Assembly: GCA_954871525.1 (NCBI GenBank)
Contig: OX940863.1
Span: forward strand, 43,138,501-43,202,500
Reading direction: 5' to 3'
DNA from: Parietaria judaica
Lineage: Eukaryota > Streptophyta > Magnoliopsida > Rosales > Urticaceae
Length of the DNA: 64,000 nucleotides
Each line of letters opens with the position of its first letter. The first letter of the stretch is position 1. Of this stretch, positions 23,940 to 37,630 are shown piece after piece. The notes below the pieces were generated by a model. The model did no database searches, was not told the origin of the DNA, and worked only from the letters and a program-made list of their open reading frames with translations. Position numbers and translations under genes: made by a program.

Positions 23940-26100
23940 TTTTTTTTGGAGCACGCATTAATTGTTGAAACTGGATTTTAAGAGAGCTCCAAAAACTTTT
24001 AATTCCAAAACTAACCCAATTTATAATAATACCACCCTAAAGAAGGACTATCAACTCAAATTTCATCAAGAACGCATCGTATTTGCTCTCGTACGATAAC
24101 CAATTTTTATCACTTTTCGGTAAAGATTTTAACCCGTTCACGGCTTCATATAGAAACTAGCAGATAGTGGTTCGCAATTTAGGAATTACAATAAGTTAAT
24201 TTAATAATATTACTCGTTATTAAGCATTTTTAAGTTCATTTTTTGTTTAAAATATATTTTAATTAGAGTTCTTTCGCGTAAAATGGGAAAAAGACTCAGT
24301 TTGTTTTGGAGGACGCATTAATTGTTGAAACTAGATTTTAAGAGAGCTCGAAAAACTTTCAATGCCAAAACTAACCCAATTCATAATAATACCACCCTAA
24401 ACAAGGTCTAGGAACTCAAATTTCATCAAGAACGCATCGTATTTGCTCTCGTACGATAACCAATTTTTAACACTTTTCGGTAAAGATTTTAACCCGTTCA
24501 CGGCTTCATATAGAAACTAGCAGATAGTGCTTCGCAATTTAGGAATTACAATAAGTTAATTTAATAAAATTACTCATTATTAAGCATTTTTAAGTTCATT
24601 TTTTGTTTAAAATATCTTTTAATTAGAGTTCTTTCGTGTAAAATGGGAAAAAGACTCAGTTTTTTTTTGGAGCACGCATTAATTGTTGAAACTTGATTTT
24701 AAGAGAGCTCCAAAAACTTTTAATTCCAAAACTAACCCAATTTATAATAATACCACCCTAAAGAAGGTCTAGCAACTCAAATTTCATCAAGAACGCATCG
24801 TATTTGCTCTCGTACGATAACCAATTTTTAACACTTTTCGGTAAAGATTTTAACCCGTTCACGGCTTCATATAGAAACTAGCAGATAGTGGTTCGCAATT
24901 TAGGAATTACAATAAGTTAATTTAATACAATTACTCATTATTAAGCATTTTTAAGTTCATTTTTTGTTTAAAATATATTTTAATTTAGAGTTCTTTCGCG
25001 TAAAATGGGAAAAAGACTCAGTTTGTTTTGGAGGACGCATTAATTGTTGAAACTAGATTTTAAGAGAGCTCGAAAAACTTTCAATGCCAAAACTAACCCA
25101 ATTCATAATAATACCACCCTAAACAAGGTCTAGGAACTCAAATTTCATAAAGAACGCATTGTATTTGCTCTCGTACGATAACCAATTTTTAACACTTTTC
25201 GGTAAAGATTTTAACCCGTTCACGGCTTCATATAGAAACTAGCAGATAGTGCTTCGCAATTTAGGAATTACTATAAGTTAATTTAATACAATTACTCATT
25301 ATTAAGCATTTTTAAGTTCATTTTTTGTTTAAAATATCTTTTAATTAGAGTTCTTTCGCGTAAAATGGGAAAAAGACTCAGTTTTTTTTGGAGCACGCAT
25401 TAATTGTTCAAACTGGATTTTAAGAGGGCTCCAAAAACTTTTAATTCCAAAACTAACCCAATTTATAATAATACCACCCTAAATAAGGTCTACAAACTGA
25501 AATTTCATCAAGAACGCATCGTATTTGCTCTCGTACGATAACCAAATTTTAACACTTTTTGGTAAAGATTTTAACCCGTTCACGGCTTCATATAGAAACT
25601 AGCAGATAGTGCTTCGCAATTTAGGAATTACAATAAGTTAATTTAATACAATTACTCATTATTAAGCATTTTTAAGTTCATTTTTTGTTTAAAATATATT
25701 TTAATATGAGTTCTTTCGGGTAAAATGGGAAAAAGACTCAGTTTTTTTTGGAGGACGCATTAATTGTTGAAACTAGATTTTAAGAGAGCTCAAAAAACTT
25801 TCAATGCCAAAACTAACCCAATTCATAATAATACCACCCTAAACAAGGTCTAGGAACTCAAATTTCATAAAGAACGCATCGTATTTGCTCTCGTACGATA
25901 ACCAATTTTTAACACTTTTTGGTAAAGATTTTAACCCGTTCACGGCTTCATATAGAAACTAGCAGATAGTGCTTCGCAATTTAGGAATTACAATAAGTTA
26001 ATTTAATACAATTACTCATTGTTAAGCATTTTTAAGTTCATTTGTTGTTTAAATATCGGTTAATTAGGGTTCTTTCTCGGAAAATGGGAAAAAGACTCAG
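23940..26100 (+). repeat. Higher-order unit 12: hexamer A-B-A-B-A-D
   Basis: Monomers start at 23940 A (TTTATCACTTTTCGG, TAATAATATTACTCG), 24300 B, 24660 A (T-tract of 9, 362 bp), 25022 B (CGCATTGTATTTG), 25382 A (GAGGGCTCC, CTACAAACTG) and 25742 D. Length is 2161 bp. It matches unit 11 monomer by monomer, with single-base differences such as TTGTTCAAACTGG near 25405 and TTAATATGAG near 25706. Confidence 0.92.
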
Positions 26101-28260
26101 TTTTTTTTGGAGCACGCATTAATTGTTGAAACTGGATTTTAAGAGAGCTCCAAAAACTTTTAATTCCAAAACTAACCCAATTTATAATAATACCACCCTA
26201 AAGAAGGACTATCAACTCAAATTTCATCAAGAACGCATCGTATTTGCTCTCGTACGATAACCAATTTTTATCACTTTTCGGTAAAGATTTTAACCCGTTC
26301 ACGGCTTCATATAGAAACTAGCAGATAGTGGTTCGCAATTTAGGAATTACAATAAGTTAATTTAATAATATTAATCGTTATTAAACATTTTTAAGTTCAT
26401 TTTTTGTTTAAAATATATTTTAATTAGAGTTCTTTCGCGTAAAATGGGAAAAAGACTCAGTTTGTTTTGGAGGACGCATTAATTGTTGAAACTAGATTTT
26501 AAGAGAGCTCGAAAAACTTTCAATGCCAAAACTAACCCAATTCATAATAATACCACCCTAAACAAGGTCTAGGAACTCAAATTTCATAAAGAACGCATCG
26601 TATTTGCTCTCGTACGATAACCAATTTTTAACACTTTTCGGTAAAGATTTTAACCCGTTCACGGCTTCATATAGAAACTAGCAGATAGTGCTTCGCAATT
26701 TAGGAATTACAATAAGTTAATTTAATACAATTACTCATTATTAAGCATTTTTAAGTTCATTTTTTGTTTAAAATATCTTTTAATTAGAGTTCTTTCGTGT
26801 AAAATGGGAAAAAGACTCAGTTTTTTTTTGGAGCACGCATTAATTGTTGAAACTTGATTTTAAGAGAGCTCCAAAAACTTTTAATTCCAAAACTAACCCA
26901 ATTTATAATAATACCACCCTAAAGAAGGTCTAGCAACTCAAATTTCATCAAGAACGCATCGTATTTGCTCTCGTACGATAACCAATTTTTAACACTTTTT
27001 GGTAAAGATTTTAACCCGTTCACGGCTTCATATAGAAATTAGCAGATAGTGGTTCGCAATTTAGGAATTACAATAAGTTAATTTAATACAATTACTCATT
27101 ATTAAGCATTTTTAAGTTCATTTTTTGTTTAAAATATATTTTAATTTAGAGTTCTTTCGCGTAAAATGGGAAAAAGACTCAGTTTGTTTTGGAGGACGCA
27201 TTAATTGTTGAAACTAGGTTTTAAGAGAGCTCGAAAAACTTTCAATGCCAAAACTAACCCAATTCATAATAATACCACCCTAAACAAGGTCTAGGAACTC
27301 AAATTTCATAAAGAACGCATTGTATTTGCTCTCGTACGATAACCAATTTTTAACACTTTTCGGTAAAGATTTTAACCCGTTCACGGCTTCATATAGAAAC
27401 TAGCAGATAGTGCTTCGCAATTTAGGAATTACTATAAGTTAATTTAATACAATTACTCATTATTAAGCATTTTTAAGTTCATTTTTTGTTTAAAATATCT
27501 TTTAATTAGAGTTCTTTCGCGTAAAATGGGAAAAAGACTCAGTTTTTTTTGGAGCACGCATTAATTGTTGAAACTGGATTTTAAGAGGGCTCCAAAAACT
27601 TTTAATTCCAAAACTAACCCAATTTATAATAATACCACCCTAAATAAGGTCTACAAACTGAAATTTCATCAAGAACGTATCGTATTTGCTCTCGTACGAT
27701 AACCAAATTTTAACACTTTTTGGTAAAGATTTTAACCCGTTCACGGCTTCATATAGAAACTAGCAGATAGTGCTTCGCAATTTAGGAATTACAATAAGTT
27801 AATTTAATACAATTACTCATTATTAAGCATTTTTAAGTTGATTTTTTGTTTAAAATATATTTTAATTAGAGTTCTTTCGGGTAAAATGGGAAAAAGACTC
27901 AGTTTTTTTTGGAGGACGCATTAATTGTTGAAACTAGATTTAAGAGAACTCAAAAAACTTTCAATGCCAAAACTAACCCAATTCATAATAATACCACCCT
28001 AAACAAGGTCTAGGAACTCAAATTTCATAAAGAACGCATCGTATTTGCTCTCGTACGATAACCAATTTTTAACACTTTTTGGTAAAGATTTTAACCCGTT
28101 CACGGCTTCATATAGAAACTAGCAGATAGTGCTTCGCAATTTAGGAATTACAATAAGTTAATTTAATACAATTACTCATTGTTAAGCATTTTTAAGTTCA
28201 TTTTTTGTTTAAATATCGGTTAATTAGGGTTCTTTCTCGGAAAATGGGAAAAAGACTCAG
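26101..28260 (+). repeat. Higher-order unit 13: hexamer A-B-A-B-A-D
   Basis: Monomers start at 26101 A, 26461 B, 26821 A (T-tract of 9, 362 bp), 27183 B, 27543 A (GAGGGCTCC) and 27903 D (ACTAGATTTAAG, one base short, 358 bp). Length is 2160 bp. The D tail here reads CATTTTTTGTTTAAATATCG instead of CATTTGTTG, so either a point change or a short conversion tract from an A/B tail reached into D. Confidence 0.92.
26461..26820 (+). repeat. Type B monomer (reference copy, 360 bp)
   Basis: This copy shows the B-type markers: GGAGGACGC after the T-tract (here TTTGTTTT), ACTAGATTTT, GCTCGAAAAACTTTCAATGCC (GCTCAAAAAAC in some), AATTCATAATA, CTAAACAAGG, CTAGGAACTC, CATAAAGAACG, GTGCTTCGC and ATATCTTTTAATTAG. 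About twelve sites separate B from A, so the two types are about 97% identical. The variant here ends TTTCGTGTAAAATGGG, one of three alleles of the CENP-B-box-like motif. B normally follows A, making the 720-bp dimer. Confidence 0.92.
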
Positions 28261-28980
28261 TTTTTTTTGGAGCACGCATTAATTGTTGAAACTGGATTTT
28301 AAGAGAGCTCCAAAAACTTTTAATTCCAAAACTAACCCAATTTATAATAATACCACCCTAAAGAAGGACTATCAACTCAAATTTCATCAAGAACGCATCG
28401 TATTTGCTCTCGTACGATAACCAATTTTTATCACTTTTCGGTAAAGATTTTAACCCGTTCACGGCTTCATATAGAAACTAGCAGATAGTGGTTCGCAATT
28501 TAGGAATTACAATAAGTTAATTTAATAATATTACTCGTTATTAAGCATTTTTAAGTTCATTTTTTGTTTAAAATATATTTTAATTAGAGTTCTTTCGCGT
28601 AAAATGGGAAAAAGACTCAGTTTGTTTTGGAGGACGCATTAATTGTTGAAACTAGATTTTAACAGAGCTCGAAAAACTTTCAATGCCAAAACTAACCCAA
28701 TTCATAATAATACCACCCTAAACAAGGTCTAGGAACTCAAATTTCATAAAGAACGCATCGTATTTGCTCTCGTACGATAACCAATTTTTAACACTTTTCG
28801 GTAAAGATTTTAACCCGTTCACGGCTTCATATAGAAACTAGCAGATAGTGGTTCGCAATTTAGGAATTACAATAAGTTAATTTAATAATATTACTCGTTA
28901 TTAAGCATTTTTAAGTTCATTTTTTGTTTAAAATATCTTTTAATTAGAGTTCTTTCGTGTAAAATGGGAAAAAGACTCAG

Positions 28981-31900
28981 TTTTTTTTTGGAGCACGCAT
29001 TAATTGTTGAAACTTGATTTTAAGAGAGCTCCAAAAACTTTTAATTCCAAAACTAACCCAATTTATAATAATACCACCCTAAAGAATGTCTAGCAACTCA
29101 AATTTCATCAAGAACGCATCGTATTTGCTCTCGTACGATAACCAATTTTTAACACTTTTTGGTAAAGATTTTAACCCGTTCACGGCTTCATATAGAAACT
29201 AGCAGATAGTGGTTCGCAATTTAGGAATTACAATAAGTTAATTTAATACAATTACTCATTATTAAGCATTTTTAAGTTCATTTTTTGTTTAAAATATCTT
29301 TTAATTAGAGTTCTTTCGCGTAAAATGGGAAAAAGACTCAGTTTGTTTTGGAGGACGCATTAATTGTTGAAACTAGATTTTAAGAGAGCTCGAAAAAATT
29401 TCAATGCCAAAACTAACCCAATTCATAATAATACCACCCTAAACAAGGTCTAGGAACTCAAATTTCAAAAAGAACGCATCGTATTTGCTCTCGTACGATA
29501 ACTAATTTTTAACACTTTTCGGTAAAGATTTTAACCCGTTCACGGCTTCATATAGAAACTAGCAGATAGTGCTTCGCAATTTAGGAATTACAATAAGTTA
29601 ATTTAATACAATTACTCATTATTAAGCATTTTTAAGTTCATTTTTTGTTTAAAATATCTTTTAATTAGAGTTCTTTCGTGTAAAATGGGAAAAAGACTCA
29701 GTTTTTTTTTGGAGCACGCATTAATTGTTGAAACTTGATTTTAAGAGAGCTCCAAAAACTTTTAATTCCAAAACTAACCCAATTTATAATAATACCACCC
29801 TAAAGAATGTCTAGAAACTCAAATTTCATCAAGAACGCATCGTATTTGCTCTCGTACGATAACCAATTTTTAACACTTTTTGGTAAAGATTTTAACCCGT
29901 TCACGGCTTCATATAGAAACTAGCAGATAGTGGTTCGCAATTTAGGAATTACAATAAGTTAATTTAATACAATTACTCATTATTAAGCATTTTTAAGTTC
30001 ATTTTTTGTTTAAAATATATTTTAGTTAGAGTTCTTTCGCGTAAAATGGGAAAAAGACTCATTTTTTTTTTTGAGGACGCATTAATTGTTGAAACTAGAT
30101 TTTAAGAGAGCTCGAAAAACTTTCAATGCCAAAACTAACCCAATTCATAATAATACCACCCTAAACAAGGTCTAGGAACTCAAATTTCATAAAGAACGCA
30201 TCGTATTTGCTCTCGTACGATAACCAATTTTTAACACTTTTCGGTAAAGATTTTAACCCGTTCACGGCTTCATATAGAAACTAGCAGATAGTGCTTCGCA
30301 ATTTAGGAATTACAATAAGTTAATTTAATACAATTACTCATTATTAAGCATTTTTTAGTTCATTTTTTGTTTAAAATATCTTTTAATTAGAGTTCTTTCG
30401 TGTAACATGGGAAAAAGACTCAGTTTTTTTTTGGAGCACGCATTAATTGTTGAAACTTGATTTTAAGAGAGCTCCAAAAACTTTTAATTCCAAAACTAAC
30501 CCAATTTATAATAATACCACCCTAAAGAATGTCTAGAAACTCAAATTTCATCAAGAACGCATCGTATTTGCTCTCGTACGATAACCAATTTTTAACACTT
30601 TTTGGTAAAGATTTTAACCCGTTCACGGCTTCATATAGAAACTAGCAGATAGTGGTTCGCAATTTAGGAATTACAATAAGTTAATTTAATACAATTACTC
30701 ATTATTAAGCATTTTTAAGTTCATTTTTTGTTTAAAATATATTTTAGTTAGAGTTCTTTCGCGTAAAATGGGAAAAAGACTCATTTTTTTTGGAGGACGC
30801 ATTAATTGTTGAAACTAGATTTTAAGAGAGCTCGAAAAACTTTCAATGCCAAAACTAACCCAATTCATAATAATACCACCCTAAACAAGGTCTAGGAACT
30901 CAAATTTCATAAAGAACGCATCGTATTTGCTCTCGTACGATAACCAATTTTTAACACTTTTCGGTAAAGATTTTAACCCGTTCACGGCTTCATATAGAAA
31001 CTAGCAGATAGTGGTTCGCAATTTAGGAATTACAATAAGTTAATTTAATAATATTACTCGTTATTAAGCATTTTTAAGTTCATTTTTTGTTTAAAATATC
31101 TTTTAATTAGAGTTCTTTCGTGTAAAATGGGAAAAAGACTCAGTTTTTTTTTGGAGCACGCATTAATTGTTGAAACTTGATTTTAAGAGAGCTCCAAAAA
31201 CTTTTAATTCCAAAACTAACCCAATTTATAATAATACCACCCTAAAGAATGTCTAGCAACTCAAATTTCATCAAGAACGCATCGTATTTGCTCTCGTACG
31301 ATAACCAATTTTTAACACTTTTTGGTAAAGATTTTAACCCGTTCACGGCTTCATATAGAAACTAGCAGATAGTGGTTCGCAATTTAGGAATTACAATAAG
31401 TTAATTTAATACAATTACTCATTATTAAGCATTTTTAAGTTCATTTTTTGTTTAAAATATATTTTAATTAGAGTTCTTTCGCGTAAAATGGGAAAAAGAC
31501 TCAGTTTGTTTTGGAGGACGCATTAATTGTTGAAACTAGATTTTAAGAGAGCTCGAAAAAATTTCAATGCCAAAACTAACCCAATTCATAATAATACCAC
31601 CCTAAACAAGGTCTAGGAACTCAAATTTCAAAAAGAACGCATCGTATTTGCTCTCGTACGATAACTAATTTTTAACACTTTTCGGTAAAGATTTTAACCC
31701 GTTCACGGCTTCATATAGAAACTAGCAGATAGTGCTTCGCAATTTAGGAATTACAATAAGTTAATTTAATACAATTACTCATTATTAAGCATTTTTAAGT
31801 TCATTTTTTGTTTAAAATATCTTTTAATTAGAGTTCTTTCGTGTAAAATGGGAAAAAGACTCAGTTTTTTTTTGGAGCACGCATTAATTGTTGAAACTTG

Positions 31901-33306
31901 ATTTTAAGAGAGCTCCAAAAACTTTTAATTCCAAAACTAACCCAATTTATAATAATACCACCCTAAAGAATGTCTAGAAACTCAAATTTCATCAAGAACG
32001 CATCGTATTTGCTCTCGTACGATAACCAATTTTTAACACTTTTTGGTAAAGATTTTAACCCGTTCACGGCTTCATATAGAAACTAGCAGATAGTGGTTCG
32101 CAATTTAGGAATTACAATAAGTTAATTTAATACAATTACTCATTATTAAGCATTTTTAAGTTCATTTTTTGTTTAAAATATATTTTAGTTAGAGTTCTTT
32201 CGCGTAAAATGGGAAAAAGACTCATTTTTTTTTTTGAGGACGCATTAATTGTTGAAACTAGATTTTAAGAGAGCTCGAAAAACTTTCAATGCCAAAACTA
32301 ACCCAATTCATAATAATACCACCCTAAACAAGGTCTAGGAACTCAAATTTCATAAAGAACGCATCGTATTTGCTCTCGTACGATAACCAATTTTTAACAC
32401 TTTTCGGTAAAGATTTTAACCCGTTCACGGCTTCATATAGAAACTAGCAGATAGTGCTTCGCAATTTAGGAATTACAATAAGTTAATTTAATACAATTAC
32501 TCATTATTAAGCATTTTTTAGTTCATTTTTTGTTTAAAATATCTTTTAATTAGAGTTCTTTCGTGTAAAATGGGAAAAAGACTCAGTTTTTTTTTGGAGC
32601 ACGCATTAATTGTTGAAACTTGATTTTAAGAGAGCTCCAAAAACTTTTAATTCCAAAACTAACCCAATTTATAATAATACCACCCTAAAGAATGTCTATA
32701 AACTCAAATTTCATCAAGAACGCATCGTATTTGCTCTCGTACGATAACCAATTTTTAACACTTTTTGGTAAAGATTTTAACCCGTTCACGGCTTCATATA
32801 GAAACTAGCAGATAGTGGTTCGCAATTTAGGAATTACAATAAGTTAATTTAATACAATTACTCATTATTAAGCATTTTTAAGTTCATTTTTTGTTTAAAA
32901 TATATTTTAGTTAGAGTTCTTTCGCGTAAAATGGGAAAAAGACTCATTTTTTTTGGAGGACGCATTAATTGTTGAAACTAGATTTTAAGAGAGCTCGAAA
33001 AACTTTCAATGCCAAAACTAACCCAATTCATAATAATACCACCCTAAACAAGGTCTAGGAACTCAAATTTCATAAAGAACGCATCGTATTTGCTCTCGTA
33101 CGATAACCAATTTTTAACACTTTTCGGTAAAGATTTTAACCCGTTCACGGCTTCATATAGAAACTAGCAGATAGTGCTTCGCAATTTAGGAATTACAATA
33201 AGTTAATTTAATACAATTACTCATTATTAAGCATTTTTTAGTTCCTTTTTTGTTTAAAATATCTTTTAATTAGAGTTCTTTCGTGTAAAATGGGAAAAAG
33301 ACTCAG
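28981..33306 (+). repeat. Two tandem 2163-bp hexamers (no D)
   Basis: Blocks 28981-31143 and 31144-33306 have the same length and order. Each has A with GAATGTCTAG; B with GCTCGAAAAAATTTC and TTTCAAAAAGAACG (29342, 31505); A with GAATGTCTAGAAAC (29702, 31865); B with a T-tract of 10 followed by GAGG (30063, 32226); A (30424, 32587); and B with a T-tract of 7 (30785, 32948). Even tract lengths are preserved. This is a second hexameric period inside unit 14, independent of the D-closed hexamers to its left. Confidence 0.88.
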
Positions 33307-36192
33307 TTTTTTTTTGGAGCACGCATTAATTGTTGAAACTTGATTTTAAGAGAGCTCCAAAAACTTTTAATTCCAAAACTAACCCAATTTATAATAATAC
33401 CACCCTAAAGAATGTCTAGCAACTAAAATTTCATCAAGAACGCATCGTATTTGCTCTCGTACGATAACCAATTTTTAACACTTTTTGGTAAAGATTTTAA
33501 CCCGTTCACGGCTTCATATAGAAACTAGCAGATAGTGGTTCGCAATTTAGGAATTACAATAAGTTAATTTAATACAATTACTCATTATTAAGCATTTTTA
33601 AGTTCATTTTTTGTTTAAAATATATTTTAGTTAGAGTTCTTTCGCGTAAAATGGGAAAAAGACTCATTTTTTTTTGGAGGACGCATTAATTGTTGAAACT
33701 AGATTTTAAGACAGCTCGAAAAACTTTCAATGCCAAAACTAACCCAATTCATAATAATACCACCCTAAACAAGGTCTAGGAACTCAAATTTCATAAAGAA
33801 CGCATCGTATTTGCTCTCGTACGATAACCAATTTTTAACACTTTTCGGTAAAGATTTTAACCCGTTCACGGCTTCATATAGAAACTAGCAGATAGTGCTT
33901 CGCAATTTAGGAATTACAATAAGTTAATTTAATACAATTACTCATTATTAAGCATTTTTAAGTTCATTTTTTGTTTAAAATATCTTTTAATTAGAGTTCT
34001 TTCGTGTAAAATGGGAAAAAGACTCAGTTTTTTTTTGGAGCACGCATTAATTGTTGAAACTTGATTTTAAGAGAGCTCCAAAAACTTTTAATTCCAAAAC
34101 TAACCCAATTTATAATAATACCACCCTAAAGAAGGTCTAGCAACTCAAATTTCATCAAGAACGCATCGTATTTGCTCTCGTACGATAACCAATTTTTAAC
34201 ACTTTTTGGTAAAGATTTTAACCCGTTCACGGCTTCATATAGAAACTAGCAGATAGTGGTTCGCAATTTAGGAATTACAATAAGTTAATTTAATACAATT
34301 ACTCATTATTAAGCATTTTTAAGTTCATTTTTTGTTTAAAATATATTTTAGTTAGAGTTCTTTCGCGTAAAATGGGAAAAAGACTCATTTTTTTTTGGAG
34401 GACGCATTAATTGTTGAAACTAGATTTTAAGAGAGCTCGAAAAACTTTCAGTGCCAAAACTAACCCAATTCATAATAATACCACCCTAAACAAGGTCTAG
34501 GAACTCAAATTTCATAAAGAACGCATCGTATTTTCTCTCGTACGATAACCAATTTTTAACACTTTTCGGTAAAGATTTTAACCCGTTCACGGCTTCATAT
34601 AGAAACTAGCAGATAGTGGTTCGCAATTTAGGAATTACAATAAGTTAATTTAATACAATTACTCATTATTAAGCATTTTTAAGTTCATTTTTTGTTTAAA
34701 ATATATTTTAGTTACAGTTCTTTCGCGTAAAATGGGAAAAAGACTCATTTTTTTTTGGAGGACGCATTAATTGTTGAAACTAGATTTTAAGAGAGCTCGA
34801 AAAACTTTCAGTGCCAAAACTAACCCAATTCATAATAATACCACCCTAAACAAGGTCTATGAACTCAAATTTCATAAAGAACGCATCGTATTTGCTCTCG
34901 TACGATAACCAATTTTTAACACTTTTCGGTAAAGATTTTAACCCGTTCACGGCTTCATATAGAAACTAGCAGATAGTGCTTCGCAATTTAGGAACTGCTA
35001 TAAGTTAATTTAATACAATTACTCATTATTAAGCATTTTTAAGTTCATTTTTTGTTTAAAATATCTTTTAATTAGAGTTCTTTCGTGTAAAATGGGAAAA
35101 AGACTCAGTTTTTTTTTTGGAGCACGCATTAATTGTTGAAACTTGATTTTAAGAGAGCTCCAAAAACTTTTAATTCCAAAACTAACCCAATTTATAATAA
35201 TACCACCCTAAAGAAGGTCTAGCAACTCAAATTTCATCAAGAACGCATCGTATTTGCTCTCGTACGATAACCAATTTTTAACACTTTTTGGTAAAGATTT
35301 TAACCCGTTCACGGCTTCATATAGAAACTAGCAGATAGTGGTTCGCAATTTAGGAATTACAATAAGTTAATTTAATACAATTACTCATTATTAAGCATTT
35401 TTAAGTTCATTTTTTGTTTAAAATATATTTTAGTTAGAGTTCTTTCGCGTAAAATGGGAAAAAGACTCATTTTTTTTTTGGAGGACGCATTAATTGTTGA
35501 AACTAGATTTTAAGAGAGCTCGAAAAACTTTCAGTGCCAAAACTAACCCAATTCATAATAATACCACCCTAAACAAGGTCTAGGAACTCAAATTTCATAA
35601 AGAACGCATCGTATTTGCTCTCGTACGATAACCAATTTTTAACACTTTTCGGTAAAGATTTTAACCCGTTCACGGCTTCATATAGAAACTAGCAGATAGT
35701 GGTTCGCAATTTAGGAATTACAATAAGTTAATTTAATACAATTACTCATTATTAAGCATTTTTAAGTTCATTTTTTGTTTAAAATATATTTTAGTTAGAG
35801 TTCTTTCGCGTAAAATGGGAAAAAGACTCTTTTTTTTTTTGGAGGACGCATTAATTGTTGAAACTAGATTTTAAGAGAGCTCGAAAAACTTTCAGTGCCA
35901 AAACTAACCCAATTCATAATAATACCACCCTAAACAAGGTCTAGGAACTCAAATTTCATAAAGAACGCATCGTATTTTCTCTCGTACGATAACCAATTTT
36001 TAACACTTTTCGGTAAAGATTTTAACCCGTTCACGGCTTCATATAGAAACTAGCAGATAGTGCTTCGCAATTTAGGAATTACTATAAGTTAATTTAATAC
36101 AATTACTCATTATTAAGCATTTTTAAGTTCATTTTTTGTTTAAAATATCTTTTAATTAGAGTTCTTTCGCGTAAAATGGGAAAAAGACTCAG

Positions 36193-36552
36193 TTTTTTTT
36201 GGAGCACGCATTAATTGTTGAAACTGGATTTTAAGAGAGCTCCAAAAACTTTTAATTCCAAAACTAACCCAATTTATAATAATACCACCCTAAAGAAGGT
36301 CTACAAACTCAAATTTCATCAAGAACGCATCGTATTTGCTCTCGTACGATAACCAAATTTTAACACTTTTTGGTAAAGATTTTAACCCGTTCACGGCTTC
36401 ATATAGAAACTAGCAGATAGTGCTTCGCAATTTAGGAATTACAATAAGTTAATTTAATACAATTACTCATTATTAAGCATTTTTAAGTTCATTTTTTGTT
36501 TAAAATATATTTTAATTAGAGTTCTTTCGGGTAAAATGGGAAAAAGACTCAG
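36193..36552 (+). repeat. Type A monomer (reference copy, 360 bp)
   Basis: This copy shows the A-type markers: GGAGCACGC after the T-tract, ACTGGATTTT (ACTTGATTTT in some copies), GCTCCAAAAACTTTTAATTCC, AATTTATAATA, CTAAAGAAGG and CATCAAGAACG. The tail usually reads ATATATTTTAATTAG or ATATATTTTAGTTAG. In the left part of the window the A tail also has GTGGTTCGC; many right-side A copies, including this one, carry the B-like GTGCTTCGC. A copies alternate with B copies over most of the window. GAGCTC near offset 45-50 is a SacI site present in most monomers of both types. Confidence 0.93.
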
Positions 36553-36911
36553 TTTTTTTTGGAGGACGCATTAATTGTTGAAACTAGATTTTAAGAGAGC
36601 TCAAAAAACTTTCAATGCCAAAACTAACCCAATTCATAATAATACCACCCTAAACAAGGTCTAGGAACTCAAATTTCATAAAGAACGCATCGTATTTGCT
36701 CTCGTACGATAACCAATTTTTAACACTTTTCGGTAAAGATTTTAACCCGTTCACGGCTTCATATAGAAACTAGCAGATAGTGCTTCGCAATTTAGGAATT
36801 ACAATAAGTTAATTTAATACAATTACTCATTATTAAGCATTTTTAAGTTCATTTGTTGTTTAAATATCGGTTAATTAGGGTTCTTTCTCGGAAAATGGGA
36901 AAAAGACTCAG

Positions 36912-37630
36912 TTTTTTTTGGAGCACGCATTAATTGTTGAAACTGGATTTTAAGAGAGCTCCAAAAACTTTTAATTCCAAAACTAACCCAATTTATAATA
37001 ATACCACCCTAAAGAAGGTCTACAAACTCAAATTTCATCAAGAACGCATCGTATTTGCTCTCGTACGATAACCAAATTTTAACACTTTTTGGTAAAGATT
37101 TTAACCCGTTCACGGCTTCATATAGAAACTAGCAGATAGTGCTTCGCAATTTAGGAATTACAATAAGTTAATTTAATACAATTACTCATTATTAAGCATT
37201 TTTAAGTTCATTTTTTGTTTAAAATATATTTTAATTAGAGTTCTTTCGGGTAAAATGGGAAAAAGACTCAGTTTTTTTTGGAGGACGCATTAATTGTTGA
37301 AACTAGATTTTAAGAGAGCTCAAAAAACTTTCAATGCCAAAACTAACCCAATTCATAATAATACCACCCTAAACAAGGTCTAGGAACTCAAATTTCATAA
37401 AGAACGCATCGTATTTGCTCTCGTACGATAACCAATTTTTAACACTTTTCGGTAAAGATTTTAACCCGTTCACGGCTTCATATAGAAACTAGCAGATAGT
37501 GCTTCGCAATTTAGGAATTACAATAAGTTAATTTAATACAATTACTCATTATTAAGCATTTTTAAGTTCATTTGTTGTTTAAATATCGGTTAATTAGGGT
37601 TCTTTCTCGGAAAATGGGAAAAAGACTCAG
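36912..37630 (+). repeat. Higher-order unit 15: A-D dimer, exact duplicate
   Basis: Monomers start at 36912 A (CTACAAACTC, CCAAATTTTAAC, CGGG tail) and 37272 D. By eye it is identical over all 719 bp to the preceding A-D pair at 36193-36911. Such exactness in an array where neighbours differ by several percent indicates either a very recent tandem duplication or an assembly error. Confidence 0.88.

Larger units (their letters stand above)
28261..36911 (+). repeat. Higher-order unit 14: 24 monomers, D-closed
   Basis: Monomers start at 28261 A, 28621 B, 28981 A, 29342 B, 29702 A, 30063 B, 30424 A, 30785 B, 31144 A, 31505 B, 31865 A, 32226 B, 32587 A, 32948 B, 33307 A, 33668 B, 34028 A, 34389 (B head, A tail), 34749 B, 35109 A, 35471 (B head, A tail), 35832 B, 36193 A and 36553 D. 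It begins like the hexamers but is internally expanded. T-tracts reach 9-10, and before many B monomers GACTCAG has become GACTCAT, lengthening the T run further. Confidence 0.88.
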
